This document shows, piece after piece, positions 17,358 through 27,323 of a DNA stretch of 64,000 bases; position 1 is the first letter of the stretch, and each line of letters starts with the position of its first letter. Source of the stretch: Candidatus Opimibacter skivensis (lineage in GTDB: Bacteria > Bacteroidota > Bacteroidia > Chitinophagales > Saprospiraceae); assembly GCA_016722045.1 (NCBI GenBank), contig JADKGY010000001.1:1054001-1118000 (forward strand), read 5' to 3'. The notes under the pieces were generated by a model that saw nothing but the letters and a program-made list of their open reading frames with translations, did not search any database and was not told the origin of the DNA. A program made the translations under genes and the position numbers.

Positions 17358-17999
17358 ATGGGACTTTTTAGTAAAAGCAAATCAGCGACAGGGCCGTATA
17401 AAGATGAATCAAGAAATCTGATCTATGAACTTTTGTTCTGTGATGATCTTGAATTTTATAAGCTACATACTTCGGATAAGAAAGTCTCTCCATGGACTAC
17501 TTTATTTGCAGACGCTCCAAATCGAAAAGAGTTGCAAAAACTGATCATGGATGAAAACACTGAATCAAGGGTCAAACTTTTGGCCTACAAAAAATTGCAA
17601 CTTGCGGGTGAACCGATAGAAGAAAAGGAGCTTCTGGGTGTAATTGTTGAAGTAGCCATGGAGGAGGGGCTTGATGTACTGGCTTCATTTCGGGATGGGA
17701 CTGCGCGATACATTAATCATTCTGAGAAAATGATTATTTGGGAAACCACTGATCAAACTTCTTCAGAGATCACGGCGCAATTATTCAGAGACAGTGCCAA
17801 TATTGTACAACGGATCGGGCCCTGGAATAAACCAAGACTTCCCCACCCTTCTAAAGGAAAAGTGAGGCTTACATTTTTGGTTTCTGACGGAATATACTTT
17901 GGCGAAGGTGAGATCAATAGTTTCTTCAATGATCCGCTGGCAGCACCGGCTTTACAATCTGCTACAGCGCTGATGCAGTATCTGACGAGTAAAGCGTGA
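17358..17999 (+). CDS. Conserved hypothetical cytosolic protein
   Basis: 213 residues without signal peptide or membrane helix. The middle (LLGVIVEVAMEEGLDVLASFRDGTARYINHSEKMIIWE) and the end (VRLTFLVSDGIYFGEGEINSFF) look like globular mixed alpha/beta text of a kind annotated only as hypothetical in Bacteroidota. It starts with MGLFSKSK after the array and ends TSKA; the TGA stop opens the next array. Confidence 0.7.
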   Translation: MGLFSKSKSATGPYKDESRNLIYELLFCDDLEFYKLHTSDKKVSPWTTLFADAPNRKELQKLIMDENTESRVKLLAYKKLQLAGEPIEEKELLGVIVEVAMEEGLDVLASFRDGTARYINHSEKMIIWETTDQTSSEITAQLFRDSANIVQRIGPWNKPRLPHPSKGKVRLTFLVSDGIYFGEGEINSFFNDPLAAPALQSATALMQYLTSKA

Positions 18000-18052
18000 G
18001 ATTTAAGATTTGAGATTTGGGATTTGGGATTTTAGAGTTTAGAGTTTAAGGT
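17996..18052 (+). repeat. Heptamer array (gagattt) at stop of the 213-aa protein
   Basis: Seven to eight units starting with the stop itself: gtgagattt, aagattt, gagattt, gggattt, then agagttt. Same unit family as the array after serA. Confidence 0.85.
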
Positions 18053-18120
18053 ATTAGTAAACTCAGGAACGACAGCAAGTACCAATTCAACCTTGGGTTT
18101 GATATTTTGTTTGACTCTCT

Positions 18121-19317
18121 ATGAATCTTACAACAGGGTATCCATATTCACTCATCACTCATGGATTGCCATATCAGTATCCGAAACTTGACAAATCAAT
18201 TGAAACAGATATTGTGATCGTAGGTGGTGGCATCTCAGGAGCCATCACAGCATATTATCTGACAGAAGCCGGATTAAACTGCATTCTTGTAGATGCCAGG
18301 ACAATTGGATTGGGCAGTACGTGTGCCAGTACGTCCTTGCTTCAATATGAACTGGACACCTCATTGTACGATTTATCAAAACAAATCGGGTATGAAAATG
18401 CCGCGTTGGCTTATCGTCAATGCGCTGATGCTATTGATACACTTCAGGATGTAGCTAAAAAAATAAATTTCTCCTTTTTTGAAAAAAAATCGAGTTTATA
18501 TTTTGCTTCGAACAAACACGATACACCACTTTTAAAGAATGAATATACCTTGAGGAAAAGAGCCGGATTAAATGTTGATTTTTTAGAGAAAAAAGAAATA
18601 CAACAAAAATATGGGTTTGATGCTGATGCCGGGATATTGTCAGAAAAAGGAGCATCGACAGATGCCTATATGTTAACCCACGCTCTATTGCAATCATCCA
18701 TAAAAAAGGGGCTTATTGTATTTGACCGGACAGAAATAAAAAAAATTAAATATGGAAAAAATGGACTTACATTATTAACACCTAAAAATCATATTATCTC
18801 AGCCCGTAAAATGGTCAATGCCACCGGGTATGAAATAACAGAAATGATCCACAAAAGGATTGTAAAACTCAGCTCTACCTATGTCATTGCATCTGAGCAA
18901 CTCCAGAGACCGGTTTTAGATAAGAATACAATATGCTGGAATACTTCAATTCCATATTTGTATATGAGAACCACCTATGACAATCGGATCATAGTCGGCG
19001 GAAGAGATGAACCTTATACTTCAGCTATTCGAAGGGACAAACTGATCAAAACAAAATCAAAACTTTTAAAAAGAGACTTTGAGAAAATATTTCCCGAAAC
19101 AGAATTCAATACCGAATTAAGTTGGGCCGGAATATTCGGTTCTACGAAAGATTCATTGCCCTACATAGGTTTATATGACAAGACTCCACATACTTACTAT
19201 GCATTGGGGTTTGGTGGAAATGGAATCACGTTTAGTGTGATAGCTGCACAAATCATAAGAGCAATGCTTCAGGGAATCCGGAGTCCAAATGCTGAATTAT
19301 ATGCCTTTGACAGATAA
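18121..19317 (+). CDS. FAD-dependent oxidoreductase of the DAO (glycine/D-amino acid oxidase) family
   Basis: Flavoprotein of the D-amino acid oxidase fold. The FAD motif is IVIVGGGISGAITAYYLTEAG (GxGxxG) near residue 33, followed by CILVDARTIGLGSTCASTSLL. The C-terminal cap and second FAD contact are SWAGIFGSTKDSLPYIGLYD and YYALGFGGNGITFSVIAAQII. 398 residues, no signal peptide. The substrate amine is unknown. A stand-alone gene followed by a cagtaat array. Confidence 0.85.
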   Translation: MNLTTGYPYSLITHGLPYQYPKLDKSIETDIVIVGGGISGAITAYYLTEAGLNCILVDARTIGLGSTCASTSLLQYELDTSLYDLSKQIGYENAALAYRQCADAIDTLQDVAKKINFSFFEKKSSLYFASNKHDTPLLKNEYTLRKRAGLNVDFLEKKEIQQKYGFDADAGILSEKGASTDAYMLTHALLQSSIKKGLIVFDRTEIKKIKYGKNGLTLLTPKNHIISARKMVNATGYEITEMIHKRIVKLSSTYVIASEQLQRPVLDKNTICWNTSIPYLYMRTTYDNRIIVGGRDEPYTSAIRRDKLIKTKSKLLKRDFEKIFPETEFNTELSWAGIFGSTKDSLPYIGLYDKTPHTYYALGFGGNGITFSVIAAQIIRAMLQGIRSPNAELYAFDR

Positions 19318-19324
19318 GGTAAAA

Positions 19325-19366
19325 GCAGTAATCAGTAATCAGTAATCAGTATTGAGTATTCAGTTT
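19325..19366 (+). repeat. Heptamer array (cagtaat)
   Basis: Six units of 7 bp, cagtaat then cagtatt/gagtatt, giving TAA on the sense strand of the oxidoreductase gene. Confidence 0.85.
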
Positions 19367-19376
19367 TATGTATCCC

Positions 19377-19460
19377 TCCCTCATCCCCTTTTCGTAAGGA
19401 GTGCGGCGGGTGCTTCGACCTTTTCTTCTCGTCCTTGTGGTATGATTCGAGCTGCTAGAC
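19377..19460 (-). repeat. Dispersed intergenic repeat, copy C
   Basis: On the minus strand this shares GGACGAGAAGAAAAGGTCGAAG-like text (core GGTCGAAGCA) with copies at 40952-41022 and 62290-62362. All three are intergenic. The rest of 19318-19732 contains no convincing gene; a 64-residue frame here is repeat-derived. Confidence 0.5.
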
Positions 19461-19642
19461 TCATCCTGGTACTACAGATCATCAACAGCAGCTCATCAAC
19501 TGCAGCTCAGCGACCGATGGGAGGCGTATACTTCTACAAGCTGTAGCCCAGAAACAAGAATACGGAATCCGATTCTTCAAATCAATGTAAATATGGAGGT
19601 ATCTTGACCTGATCGTAAATCAAGTGGATAGGTGTGTAAAAT

Positions 19643-19668
19643 AATTAAGGATATTTTTGTCCTTAATT
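19643..19668. promoter_or_regulatory. Hairpin upstream of the 19733 gene
   Basis: Perfect 9-bp arms (aattaagga and its complement) around an 8-base T-rich loop, 65 bp upstream of the outer-membrane protein start. It could be a terminator remnant or leader structure. Confidence 0.35.
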
Positions 19669-19732
19669 AAAAAACTATTTTATCTTAGCCCCGACATACA
19701 TATACCAGCGTAGCCAACTAAAAAATTCGAAT

Positions 19733-20272
19733 ATGAAAAAAGTCGCAGTTTTTCTGATCATGGTCGTTTACCTCTTGGGTTCACTCAAAGCTCAGGCAGA
19801 GTTAAAGACACCAGAACCGGCCATTTCAAAGCTTGCAGGTTATCATGTCGGGGTGGTTCAGATATTTTTTGCAATCAATAAAGGACAAACTACATTTTTT
19901 GATGAATCTAAGTTTTATGCTATCGGATTCCCTGCAGGCATCACCTTCAACACTGCGGGTAAAACTAAATTCGATTTAGAATTTGTGCCTTTTATTAAGC
20001 CTCATGTCAATACAGATCTTCCATATCAGGTACACTTATTATTTCATCCCGGGGTACTGTTTCCACTCCAGGACGGATGGACATTTGGATTAAGACTGGC
20101 TTTTGAAATTGGTGAAGGACAATTTGGGTTTACACCATTATTGAACAAGTCATTTAAACTAGGTGAGCAGTCATCATTTTTTGTTGAACTGGTTGCTCCG
20201 GGAAGGTTCGGGTCTGAGAAAACCTCAGGATACACTCAATTGGCAGGTCTTCATTTGGGCTTTGGGTTTTAA
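19733..20272 (+). CDS. Hypothetical outer-membrane protein
   Basis: 179 residues with a signal peptide (MKKVAVFLIMVVYLLGSLKAQ). The mature part has alternating strands (YAIGFPAGITFNTAGKTKFD, WTFGLRLAFEIGEGQFGF) and ends QLAGLHLGFGF with a terminal Phe, the look of a small outer-membrane barrel. No named family recognised. Converges with the Omp85 gene, 47 bp apart. Confidence 0.7.
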   Translation: MKKVAVFLIMVVYLLGSLKAQAELKTPEPAISKLAGYHVGVVQIFFAINKGQTTFFDESKFYAIGFPAGITFNTAGKTKFDLEFVPFIKPHVNTDLPYQVHLLFHPGVLFPLQDGWTFGLRLAFEIGEGQFGFTPLLNKSFKLGEQSSFFVELVAPGRFGSEKTSGYTQLAGLHLGFGF

Positions 20273-20319
20273 TGGAGATGAGTTTGCTACCCTATTTTAT
20301 TTCCCGACATCAAAAGTCA

Positions 20320-22086
20320 TCAGAAACGATTGACATATCCCAAATGAATCCTTGTATTTGCAAAATCGATGGCTTTTCCAAGCTGAGCACCGACAGCAAG
20401 CCGCATACCGAAAATACCCGCTTTCGTTTCAAGATTGAGGCCGAAACCAAACCCATAGGGATTGTCATGATATGGATTTATTATATCGACATTTTTGATC
20501 AAAGCATAATCGGTGAACAAAGACACATAGCTGCTTCCTCCGATGATGAGACGATATTCCGCGGTGAAAATGGAAAAATACTGCGCCAGAATTGATTCTT
20601 CATAAAACCCGCGTAGCCTTGCATATCCGCCAAGCCTGAATAATTCATTTGTAAAAAGTTTGCTACTACTTTTTAGTATACCTGCATCCGCAGCTACAAG
20701 GATCGTTGATCTCGTACCCCAGGGAATAAAATAATGAACGACACCTTCAAGTGAAACTCTCGAAGAATTCGCACGCAGGCTATCGTATAAGGTGCTGTAA
20801 TTAAAGTCCGGATCAATCTTAGTGAGGTCTTCGATCAGACTATTTGGAACAACATGTTTTTGACTAAATGAAACATTCAATAAAACTGAATACCCTTTTC
20901 GAGGATTCAAATCGAAATCAAGCCTGTTGCGTACAAGTCCAAGTGTAAGGCCTTTGATTCTCAAATCAACGTAATCAGGCAAGTGCTTTGTATTGAGAAT
21001 TTGATTTTTATTAATGGTAATAATATTGGTATTATGTTCTGTAATGCCCGCTTTCAAAAATTGAGTCCTTCCGAATGGTAATGAAATACCGGCTTTCCAT
21101 TGAATCTCACTGTAGAGCGTATCATTTTTTAACAAATTAAAATCACCCTCAACACCAAATGGCAGATCTAATAAATAAGGATAACTCAGGCTTAAATCAA
21201 GTTTCTGACTGCGTGGTCTAAGCTTTTCGAGATTGAGGTACATGCGCTCCCCATGGAGAAGTTGATTGATAAGATCCAACTTCACGTAACCATTGAGTGT
21301 AATTGCCTTATTCGCAACAGATGTTGGCTGCAAACCAAGCAGGAAGTCGAATGAACTTGCATTTCGATTGTTGAGATAGGTTCTTATTGTTGCTTTTCCA
21401 TCAACCAGAATTAATACGGGAGATGATACCTGAGTGACAAATCTAAGGTTGTTGATTTGCTGTTGAAGATTTGCTAATACAAGGGGTGTTACAGGTTGGC
21501 CTCGTTTTAAGTTAATTGTTTTTTCCAGAAATTGATCAGATAATCTTGCTGTTCCTTCTACTTCGATGGTGTCGAGGGTAATTTTCAATCCCGGATTAAA
21601 ATGAATTTCAGCCTGAAGGGAGTCATGCTGAAGACCCAATACTTCTAATTGATAGTCTGCAAAAAGATATCCTTCAGATTGTGCGCTTTTGAGAATGCGA
21701 TTGACCTCTGCCTTCCATGCATCATATTCAACAAGACGACCTGAAACATCAAGGCCCTGAACCCACTGTGGAGGAAGGAATTCGAGGCCTCTGAATGAAA
21801 TCTTTGCCCAGTGGATTGGATGTCCGGGATCAATGGCGGCATGAATACTATTTCCTTCGAATTGCCATTCATTAAGATCAGCCAGAAGATATCCTTCGCT
21901 GTGCAGGGTTTGGAATAAATTATTCCTGGCGAGAATCCAACTTATTGAATCCTGTGAAGGTGGCTGGGTGTGAAGCCATTGGGAGATGATTTTGTTCTCG
22001 GGTGCAGTGAGTTGAAGAGTATATAGCTGACTATAGACTGGAATAATCAGAAGAAGAATAATAAAAGTCAGAATGTGTTTCAGCAT
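20320..22086 (-). CDS. Omp85-superfamily outer-membrane protein (BamA/TamA-like)
   Basis: 588 residues with signal peptide (cleavage near VYSQ). The N-terminal third is periplasmic POTRA-type text, with at least two units (IHWAKISFRGLEFLPPQW... and KITLDTIEVEGTARLSDQFLEKTINLKRG). The C-terminal half is a 16-strand-type barrel and carries the family signature GGYARLRGFYEE, the VRGY/F motif that sits in the barrel lumen. The end YVNRF finishes with Phe. It is shorter than BamA, so a TamA-like or lineage-specific member is likelier than the essential BamA. Role in protein insertion is inferred from the family. Confidence 0.85.
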   Translation of the reverse strand: MLKHILTFIILLLIIPVYSQLYTLQLTAPENKIISQWLHTQPPSQDSISWILARNNLFQTLHSEGYLLADLNEWQFEGNSIHAAIDPGHPIHWAKISFRGLEFLPPQWVQGLDVSGRLVEYDAWKAEVNRILKSAQSEGYLFADYQLEVLGLQHDSLQAEIHFNPGLKITLDTIEVEGTARLSDQFLEKTINLKRGQPVTPLVLANLQQQINNLRFVTQVSSPVLILVDGKATIRTYLNNRNASSFDFLLGLQPTSVANKAITLNGYVKLDLINQLLHGERMYLNLEKLRPRSQKLDLSLSYPYLLDLPFGVEGDFNLLKNDTLYSEIQWKAGISLPFGRTQFLKAGITEHNTNIITINKNQILNTKHLPDYVDLRIKGLTLGLVRNRLDFDLNPRKGYSVLLNVSFSQKHVVPNSLIEDLTKIDPDFNYSTLYDSLRANSSRVSLEGVVHYFIPWGTRSTILVAADAGILKSSSKLFTNELFRLGGYARLRGFYEESILAQYFSIFTAEYRLIIGGSSYVSLFTDYALIKNVDIINPYHDNPYGFGFGLNLETKAGIFGMRLAVGAQLGKAIDFANTRIHLGYVNRF

Positions 22087-22212
22087 ATCTGCTCAAATGT
22101 AATGACCGCAGGATGATAAAGCTCACTCTTATTTTGAAAAGAGGACGCAGATTTAATAAGAAAAATTAAGATAAAATAAGATTGATTTGATTTATCACTT
22201 ATCATTGCACTA

Positions 22213-23346
22213 ATGGCAGGCATCTACATCCATATTCCATTTTGTAAAAGGGCATGTCACTATTGTGATTTTCATTTTTCAACTTCTTTTCAGAAGAAGG
22301 ATGAGATGATAGGCATTATCGTAAAGGAAATACTACTTCAAACCGGTTATTTAGAAGGTCAGGGAATTGGAACTATTTATTTTGGAGGAGGTACTCCTTC
22401 TGCTGTTCCTCCATCAGATATCAAAATGATTATTGATACAATCGGGCAAAAATTTAATGTATCGGCAGATGTTGAGATTACGCTGGAAACAAATCCGGAT
22501 GATATTCGAGCTGAAGCGCTTATGGCTTGGAGCGAAATTGGAATTAACAGGCTTAGCATAGGCATACAGGCGTTTCAGGAAGATCTATTAAAAGCATGGA
22601 ACAGGAGTCATACCTCTGGACAGGCGAAGGACGCAATTGCTTTATCTCAACAAGCAGGTTTTATAAATATTACAGCAGACCTGATTTATGGTGGACAAGG
22701 GCTTACAGATGAAGATTGGATTCAAAATGTACAGACGCTTATTGATAGTGGGATACCGCATATCTCAAGTTATGCATTGACTGTTGAGAAAGGGACTGCT
22801 CTTGCGCATCAAATATCAGTGGGTAAAGTAAAGGCGCCTGAAGACGAACAAAGCAACAGGCAATATTCGATATTACAATCCATGCTGAAGCTGAATGGAT
22901 TTGAGCAATATGAAGTCAGTAATTTTTCCAAGCCTGGCCTTGAATCGAAACATAACATGAGTTACTGGTCAGGTGCGCATTACCTGGGGATTGGGCCTTC
23001 TGCACACAGTTTCAATGGCGTTTCGCGGCAATGGAATATTGCAAATAATATAAAATACATTCATTCCTTAGATGAAGATATCATTCCATTTGAAAAAGAA
23101 ATGCTGACTGACGAACAACGATATAATGAAATCGTGATGACCGGGTTGAGGACATCGCATGGAATTGATATGAACAGAGTAAAAGGAATCGATGTGCGAT
23201 TTGAAAAATATCTTAATGATGTAATTCATGATTTAAAACTGGAAGAAAAATTATTTAAAAATGAATTTGGGAACTGGACGTTGAAGCCGGAGTATTATTT
23301 TTTTGCAGATGGGATTGCTGCGGAGTTATTTTATTCCCCGGGTTGA
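22213..23346 (+). CDS. hemW: Radical SAM heme chaperone HemW
   Basis: HemW resembles oxygen-independent coproporphyrinogen oxidase but acts as a heme chaperone. The iron-sulfur motif is C11xxxC15xxC18 in IPFCKRACHYCDF; the fourth Cys of true HemN (CxxxCxxCxC) is absent because CDF follows, which points to HemW. Further blocks: IYFGGGTPSAVP, ETNPDD, RLSIGIQAFQEDLLKAWNRSH, and DLIYGG. 377 residues. The stop lies at the edge of a C/G hairpin element. Confidence 0.92.
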   Translation: MAGIYIHIPFCKRACHYCDFHFSTSFQKKDEMIGIIVKEILLQTGYLEGQGIGTIYFGGGTPSAVPPSDIKMIIDTIGQKFNVSADVEITLETNPDDIRAEALMAWSEIGINRLSIGIQAFQEDLLKAWNRSHTSGQAKDAIALSQQAGFINITADLIYGGQGLTDEDWIQNVQTLIDSGIPHISSYALTVEKGTALAHQISVGKVKAPEDEQSNRQYSILQSMLKLNGFEQYEVSNFSKPGLESKHNMSYWSGAHYLGIGPSAHSFNGVSRQWNIANNIKYIHSLDEDIIPFEKEMLTDEQRYNEIVMTGLRTSHGIDMNRVKGIDVRFEKYLNDVIHDLKLEEKLFKNEFGNWTLKPEYYFFADGIAAELFYSPG

Positions 23347-23587
23347 CCCCCTACCCCCTGAAAGGGGGAATTGTCTTTCTAACTCTTCGGAAAGGCGAAT
23401 CGTTTTTGAATGAATATCAAGAAATTTTATTGACGCTTCTTATATCACTGTACCTTTTTCCCCCAAATCCCTTGAAGGGGACTTATGAATCTCTATCTTC
23501 ATCAAATTCGGGAAGAGAGAATTTCAAGAAGTTCTAATGCTGCTTCTGAAATAACAGTTCCTTTTGCCCCCTGCCCCCTAAAGGGGG
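23347..23587. repeat. Tandem duplication of the mutase 3' end with C/G hairpins
   Basis: Three C-run/G-run hairpins (23354-23368, 23469-23480, 23574-23587) alternate with copies of a roughly 42-bp segment from the mutase gene end. The in-gene segment is 23605-23647; a close copy is at 23521-23562 (about 5 mismatches by eye) and a weaker copy at 23414-23455. The unit is about 110 bp. No gene is present in this 230-bp gap. Confidence 0.75.
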
Positions 23588-25650
23588 TAATTAGTTTTGG
23601 TTAATATTTCAAGAAGCTTTATCGCTGCTTCTGAAATAACAGTGCCTGGTCCAAAAATGGCTGTAACACCTTGTTCTATTAAAAGCTGATGATCCTGATC
23701 GGGGATAATGCCACCGACGACAACAAGAATATCTTTTCGGTCTAAAGCTTCGAGTGCTTTAATAGTTTCAGGAACGAGGACTTTGTGACCGGCGGCGAGA
23801 GAAGAAATGCCGAGGATGTGCACATCATTTTCGGTGGCCTGATTGGCTGCTTCTTGTGGGGTTTGGAACAATGGGCCCATGTCTACATCCCAACCCAGGT
23901 CAGCAAAGCTTGTAGCAATGACTTTTGAACCTCGGTCGTGACCATCCTGGCCCAGTTTAGCCACCATGATCCGGGGTCTACGGCCGGTCTGAAGAGCAAA
24001 TGCATCTGCTGCAGCACGTGCATGTAGGAATGCGTCATTCATACTAAGTTCTCTGGCATATACACCTGAAATTAAAGTTGGCGATGCAATATACCGACCA
24101 AAAACTTTTTCCATGGCATCGCTGATCTCACCAAGTGTAGCGCGATGTCTGGCTGCGACAACGGCTGCTTCAAGAAGATTTCCATTTCCAGTGAATGCAA
24201 CATCTGTCAGAGCTTTAAGTGATAATTGAACAAGCGTTTGATCACGTGTTTCCTTTACTTTTTTTAATCTGGCCCATTGGGATTGTGTGACGGCTGTATT
24301 GTCGACTTCAAGCAATGAAAGAGAAGAATCTTCATCAGGAATAAAAATATTAACCCCGACTATTTTTTCTTTATCCGAATCGATTCTGGCCTGGCGACGC
24401 GCCGCGGCTTCTTCAATCCGCATCTTTGGAATATTTGTTTCCATAGCCTTTGCCATTCCACCCAGCTCTTCAACTTCCATGATGTGATTCCATGCCTTAT
24501 GGATGAGTTCATCGGTCAATGCTTCAATGTACTCAGATCCACCATATGGATCAATCATTTGTGTAATGCCTGCTTCAGACTGGAGAAATAATTGCGTCTC
24601 TCTTGCAATTGCAGCCGTGTGGTCAGTGGGTAGAGCAAGAGCTTCGTCCATTGCATTGGTGTGCAGGGATTGCGTACCGCCGATGACAGCAGACATAGCT
24701 TCAATAGTGGTGCGTGCTATATTGTTGTAAGGGTCTTGCGCTGTGAGGCTCCATCCGCTTGTCTGACAATGTGTGCGCAAAGCCATTGATTTCGGATCTT
24801 TTGGATTGAAGCGTTTTATGATTTCAGACCATATGACGCGTGCAGCACGCATCTTCGCTACTTCGGTAAGATGATTCATGCCTATACCCCAAAAGAAAGA
24901 AAGACGTGGTGCGAAATCATCGATATCCAATCCTGCTGCAATACCTGTTCGCACATATTCCCAACCATCAGCAAGTGTATAAGCAAGTTCGAGTTCGGCA
25001 GTGGCGCCGGCTTCATGCATATGATAACCTGATATGCTGATCGAATTAAATTTCGGCATGTGGGCCGCGAGATAGGAAAAAATATCACCGACTATCCGCA
25101 TTGATGGTTTAGGCGGATAGATGTATGTATTCCTCACCATAAACTCTTTGAGGATATCATTTTGAATCGTGCCGGTGAGATCTGCAAGTGAGACACCTTG
25201 TTCTTCTGCGGTGACAATAAAAAAGGCCATGATCGGAATGACCGCGCCATTCATCGTCATCGATACGGACATCTTGTCGAGAGGGATCTGATCGAATAAA
25301 ATTTTCATGTCTTCGACGGTGTCGATGGCGACACCAGCTTTGCCGACATCGCCTATGACCCGTGGATGATCGGAGTCGTAACCTCTGTGTGTAGGAAGAT
25401 CAAAAGCAACTGAAAGTCCGCGCTGGCCTGCCGCGAGATTACGACGATAAAATGCATTGCTGTCCTCAGCCGTTGAGAAACCTGCATATTGGCGGATTGT
25501 CCATGGGCGGACAAGATACATAGTGGAATAAGGCCCTCTGAGAAATGGAGGAATGCCGGAAACGTACCCGTTAAGCGGTGATTGAAATTCTTTTGGAGGA
25601 TTGTCAGACCAATCCCATTTCAGATTTTGCAGATCCAGAGGCTTTTGCAC
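23578..25650 (-). CDS. scpA: Methylmalonyl-CoA mutase, large subunit
   Basis: Adenosylcobalamin enzyme that interconverts methylmalonyl-CoA and succinyl-CoA. The catalytic TIM-barrel part includes [55 protein letters not shown] and [19 protein letters not shown]; the C-terminal B12 domain has [15 protein letters not shown] (DxHxxG, about residue 568). 690 residues. The start is a GTG. The small subunit is not adjacent. The final residues TNYPL and the TAG stop are read from a C/G hairpin repeat, so the original stop was probably a few codons earlier. Confidence 0.93.
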   Translation of the reverse strand: MQKPLDLQNLKWDWSDNPPKEFQSPLNGYVSGIPPFLRGPYSTMYLVRPWTIRQYAGFSTAEDSNAFYRRNLAAGQRGLSVAFDLPTHRGYDSDHPRVIGDVGKAGVAIDTVEDMKILFDQIPLDKMSVSMTMNGAVIPIMAFFIVTAEEQGVSLADLTGTIQNDILKEFMVRNTYIYPPKPSMRIVGDIFSYLAAHMPKFNSISISGYHMHEAGATAELELAYTLADGWEYVRTGIAAGLDIDDFAPRLSFFWGIGMNHLTEVAKMRAARVIWSEIIKRFNPKDPKSMALRTHCQTSGWSLTAQDPYNNIARTTIEAMSAVIGGTQSLHTNAMDEALALPTDHTAAIARETQLFLQSEAGITQMIDPYGGSEYIEALTDELIHKAWNHIMEVEELGGMAKAMETNIPKMRIEEAAARRQARIDSDKEKIVGVNIFIPDEDSSLSLLEVDNTAVTQSQWARLKKVKETRDQTLVQLSLKALTDVAFTGNGNLLEAAVVAARHRATLGEISDAMEKVFGRYIASPTLISGVYARELSMNDAFLHARAAADAFALQTGRRPRIMVAKLGQDGHDRGSKVIATSFADLGWDVDMGPLFQTPQEAANQATENDVHILGISSLAAGHKVLVPETIKALEALDRKDILVVVGGIIPDQDHQLLIEQGVTAIFGPGTVISEAAIKLLEILTKTNYPL

Positions 25651-25740
25651 GTGTAATATTAAAGGAAATGTGCCTTATGCGGATAATTCCTAAAAGAATG
25701 CTGGTTGAGGTTTTAAACAGCCAACGCTAATCAAAACGTG

Positions 25741-25797
25741 TTTCAGGCAAACCTGTTATGGCCGCTTCGCACATATTTCAGGTAAACCTGTTATGGC
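25741..25797. promoter_or_regulatory. Paired 22-bp direct repeats with CAGGYAAACCTG dyad
   Basis: Two copies (25741-25762 and 25776-25797) differ at one base and start 35 bp apart. Each holds the inverted repeat CAGGnAAACCTG. They lie 90-150 bp upstream of the mutase GTG, where a repressor or activator site would fit. The rest of 25651-26031 holds the purine/pyrimidine repeat noted separately and no supported gene. Confidence 0.5.
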
Positions 25798-25929
25798 ACT
25801 TCATACCCTGATATTCTACAGCCCCATAACTCCTTGATTCAGTCGGCAAATCATTACTATTGACGCAGAAGATCCAGGAAATGATTTTGGATTATAAATT
25901 TTAGGTTAGATGCCGAGCTACGTCACCCA

Positions 25930-25980
25930 TTCAGCCTCTTCCGCCCTTTCCGCCTTTTCTGCCTTTTCTGCCCTTTTCGA
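25930..25980 (-). repeat. Degenerate 9-bp array (gaaaaggcg on the minus strand)
   Basis: About five imperfect 9-10-bp units; on the minus strand GAAAAGGCA/GAAAAGGCG. The same unit forms the array at 43496-43565 on the plus strand. A short frame over it (rich in SAFSAFSAL) is repeat-derived. Confidence 0.75.
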
Positions 25981-26031
25981 CATCTCCCGTTTTTACCTTA
26001 GTTTTACCGCTCATTTAACAGGAACTTCCAA

Positions 26032-27321
26032 TTGGTTATATACGAAAAACACATACTGGCTAATGGCTTGTGTGTGCTCATTCATCAGGATAAAAACACA
26101 CCGCTGTCGACAGTGAATGTGTTGTACAAGGTGGGATCACGGGATGAATCTCCAGGCAGGACAGGATTTGCGCATTTGTTTGAACATCTCATGTTTGGTG
26201 GGTCTGATCATGCAGTTTCATTTGATGATCCGATTCAACTGGCAGGAGGTGATTGTAATGCATTTACAAATTCTGATATCACAAATTTCTATTGCACGCT
26301 GCCGGAGATAAATGTGGATACGGCATTGTGGCTTGAAGCGGATCGTATGCAATATCTGAGTATCAATCAGAAATCATTGAGTACGCAGCAGCAGGTAGTA
26401 ACGGAAGAATTTAAAGAGACGTGTATCAATCAGCCGTATGGGATGGTGTGGCATATGTTGTCAGATCTTTGTTATAAAGTACATCCATATCGATGGCCTG
26501 TGATAGGTAAAACGATTGAACATGTGACGGATGCAAGGCTTGAAGATGTAACTTCTTTTTATGCAAATTTTTATGGCCCTAATAATGCGATTATTTCGAT
26601 AGCCGGTCCTACTGATCCTGAGGTCATGTTGAATATGGTAAAGAGAAGGTTTGAATCTATTCCTGCAAGACCAATGGTGAGATTAGAAAGGAAGGATGAG
26701 CCTGTACAAACTGATGCGCGAATGCTTGAAGATGAAGGCAAATATCCTTCTTCTGTTTTGTATCTCGCGTGGCAAATGGATGGACGCGAAGGTCCTGATT
26801 ACTATGCCTATGATCTGGTGAGTGATGTGATGAGTCTTGGCCGATCAGCCATTTTTTATCAGCGGATGGTGAAGGTGTTGAAAGTGTGTGCGCATATGGA
26901 CGCCTACATTACAGGTACTGAGGATAAGGGATTGTTCATCATGGAACTGCGGCCTGCGAAAGATATCACGATGGAGGTCATGGAAGCAGCACTCTGGGAA
27001 GAATTAGATGTATTGCAAAAGAATGCCATACCGCTTTCAATTCTTGAAAAATTAAAAAATAAAAACGAGAGCACTGTTTGTTTTTCAAATGTAAGTGCTG
27101 CGCACAAAGCTACCAACTTAGCTTATTATGAATCTCTTGGTGATGCCAATCTGATCAATACTGAGGCGGACAGGATAGGTGAAGTGACTATTGAGGATGT
27201 GCTGCGTGTCGTCAATCATCTCAGAAAAGATAATGTCAATACGATGCGGTTGATTGGAAATGGTACAGAAGTAGACGCGAATGTAGAAGATCAGGATGAT
27301 GATGAGGAAGAAGATGATTAA
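26032..27321 (+). CDS. M16-family zinc metallopeptidase (pitrilysin-like)
   Basis: The inverted zinc motif HxxEH is in GFAHLFEHLMFGG (His48, Glu51, His52), with the third ligand in VVTEEFKE (Glu125/126). Later parts match the inactive second half of M16 proteases (LEDVTSFYANFYGPNNAIISIAG, YPSSVLYLAWQMDG, LMELRPAKD-like text). 429 residues, no signal peptide, and a very acidic tail (DQDDDEEEDD). The start is a TTG giving MVIYEKHILANGL; no in-frame ATG lies closer. It meets the M1 peptidase tail to tail with two bases between stops. Confidence 0.88.
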   Translation: MVIYEKHILANGLCVLIHQDKNTPLSTVNVLYKVGSRDESPGRTGFAHLFEHLMFGGSDHAVSFDDPIQLAGGDCNAFTNSDITNFYCTLPEINVDTALWLEADRMQYLSINQKSLSTQQQVVTEEFKETCINQPYGMVWHMLSDLCYKVHPYRWPVIGKTIEHVTDARLEDVTSFYANFYGPNNAIISIAGPTDPEVMLNMVKRRFESIPARPMVRLERKDEPVQTDARMLEDEGKYPSSVLYLAWQMDGREGPDYYAYDLVSDVMSLGRSAIFYQRMVKVLKVCAHMDAYITGTEDKGLFIMELRPAKDITMEVMEAALWEELDVLQKNAIPLSILEKLKNKNESTVCFSNVSAAHKATNLAYYESLGDANLINTEADRIGEVTIEDVLRVVNHLRKDNVNTMRLIGNGTEVDANVEDQDDDEEEDD

Positions 27322-27323
27322 TC

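Noticed and set aside
19352..19546. 64-residue frame downstream of the oxidoreductase
   Set aside because: Lies over dispersed repeat copy C and has no protein-like composition.
25910..26116. Small plus-strand frame with SAFSAFSAL
   Set aside because: Made of the purine/pyrimidine repeat and overlaps the M16 start in another frame.
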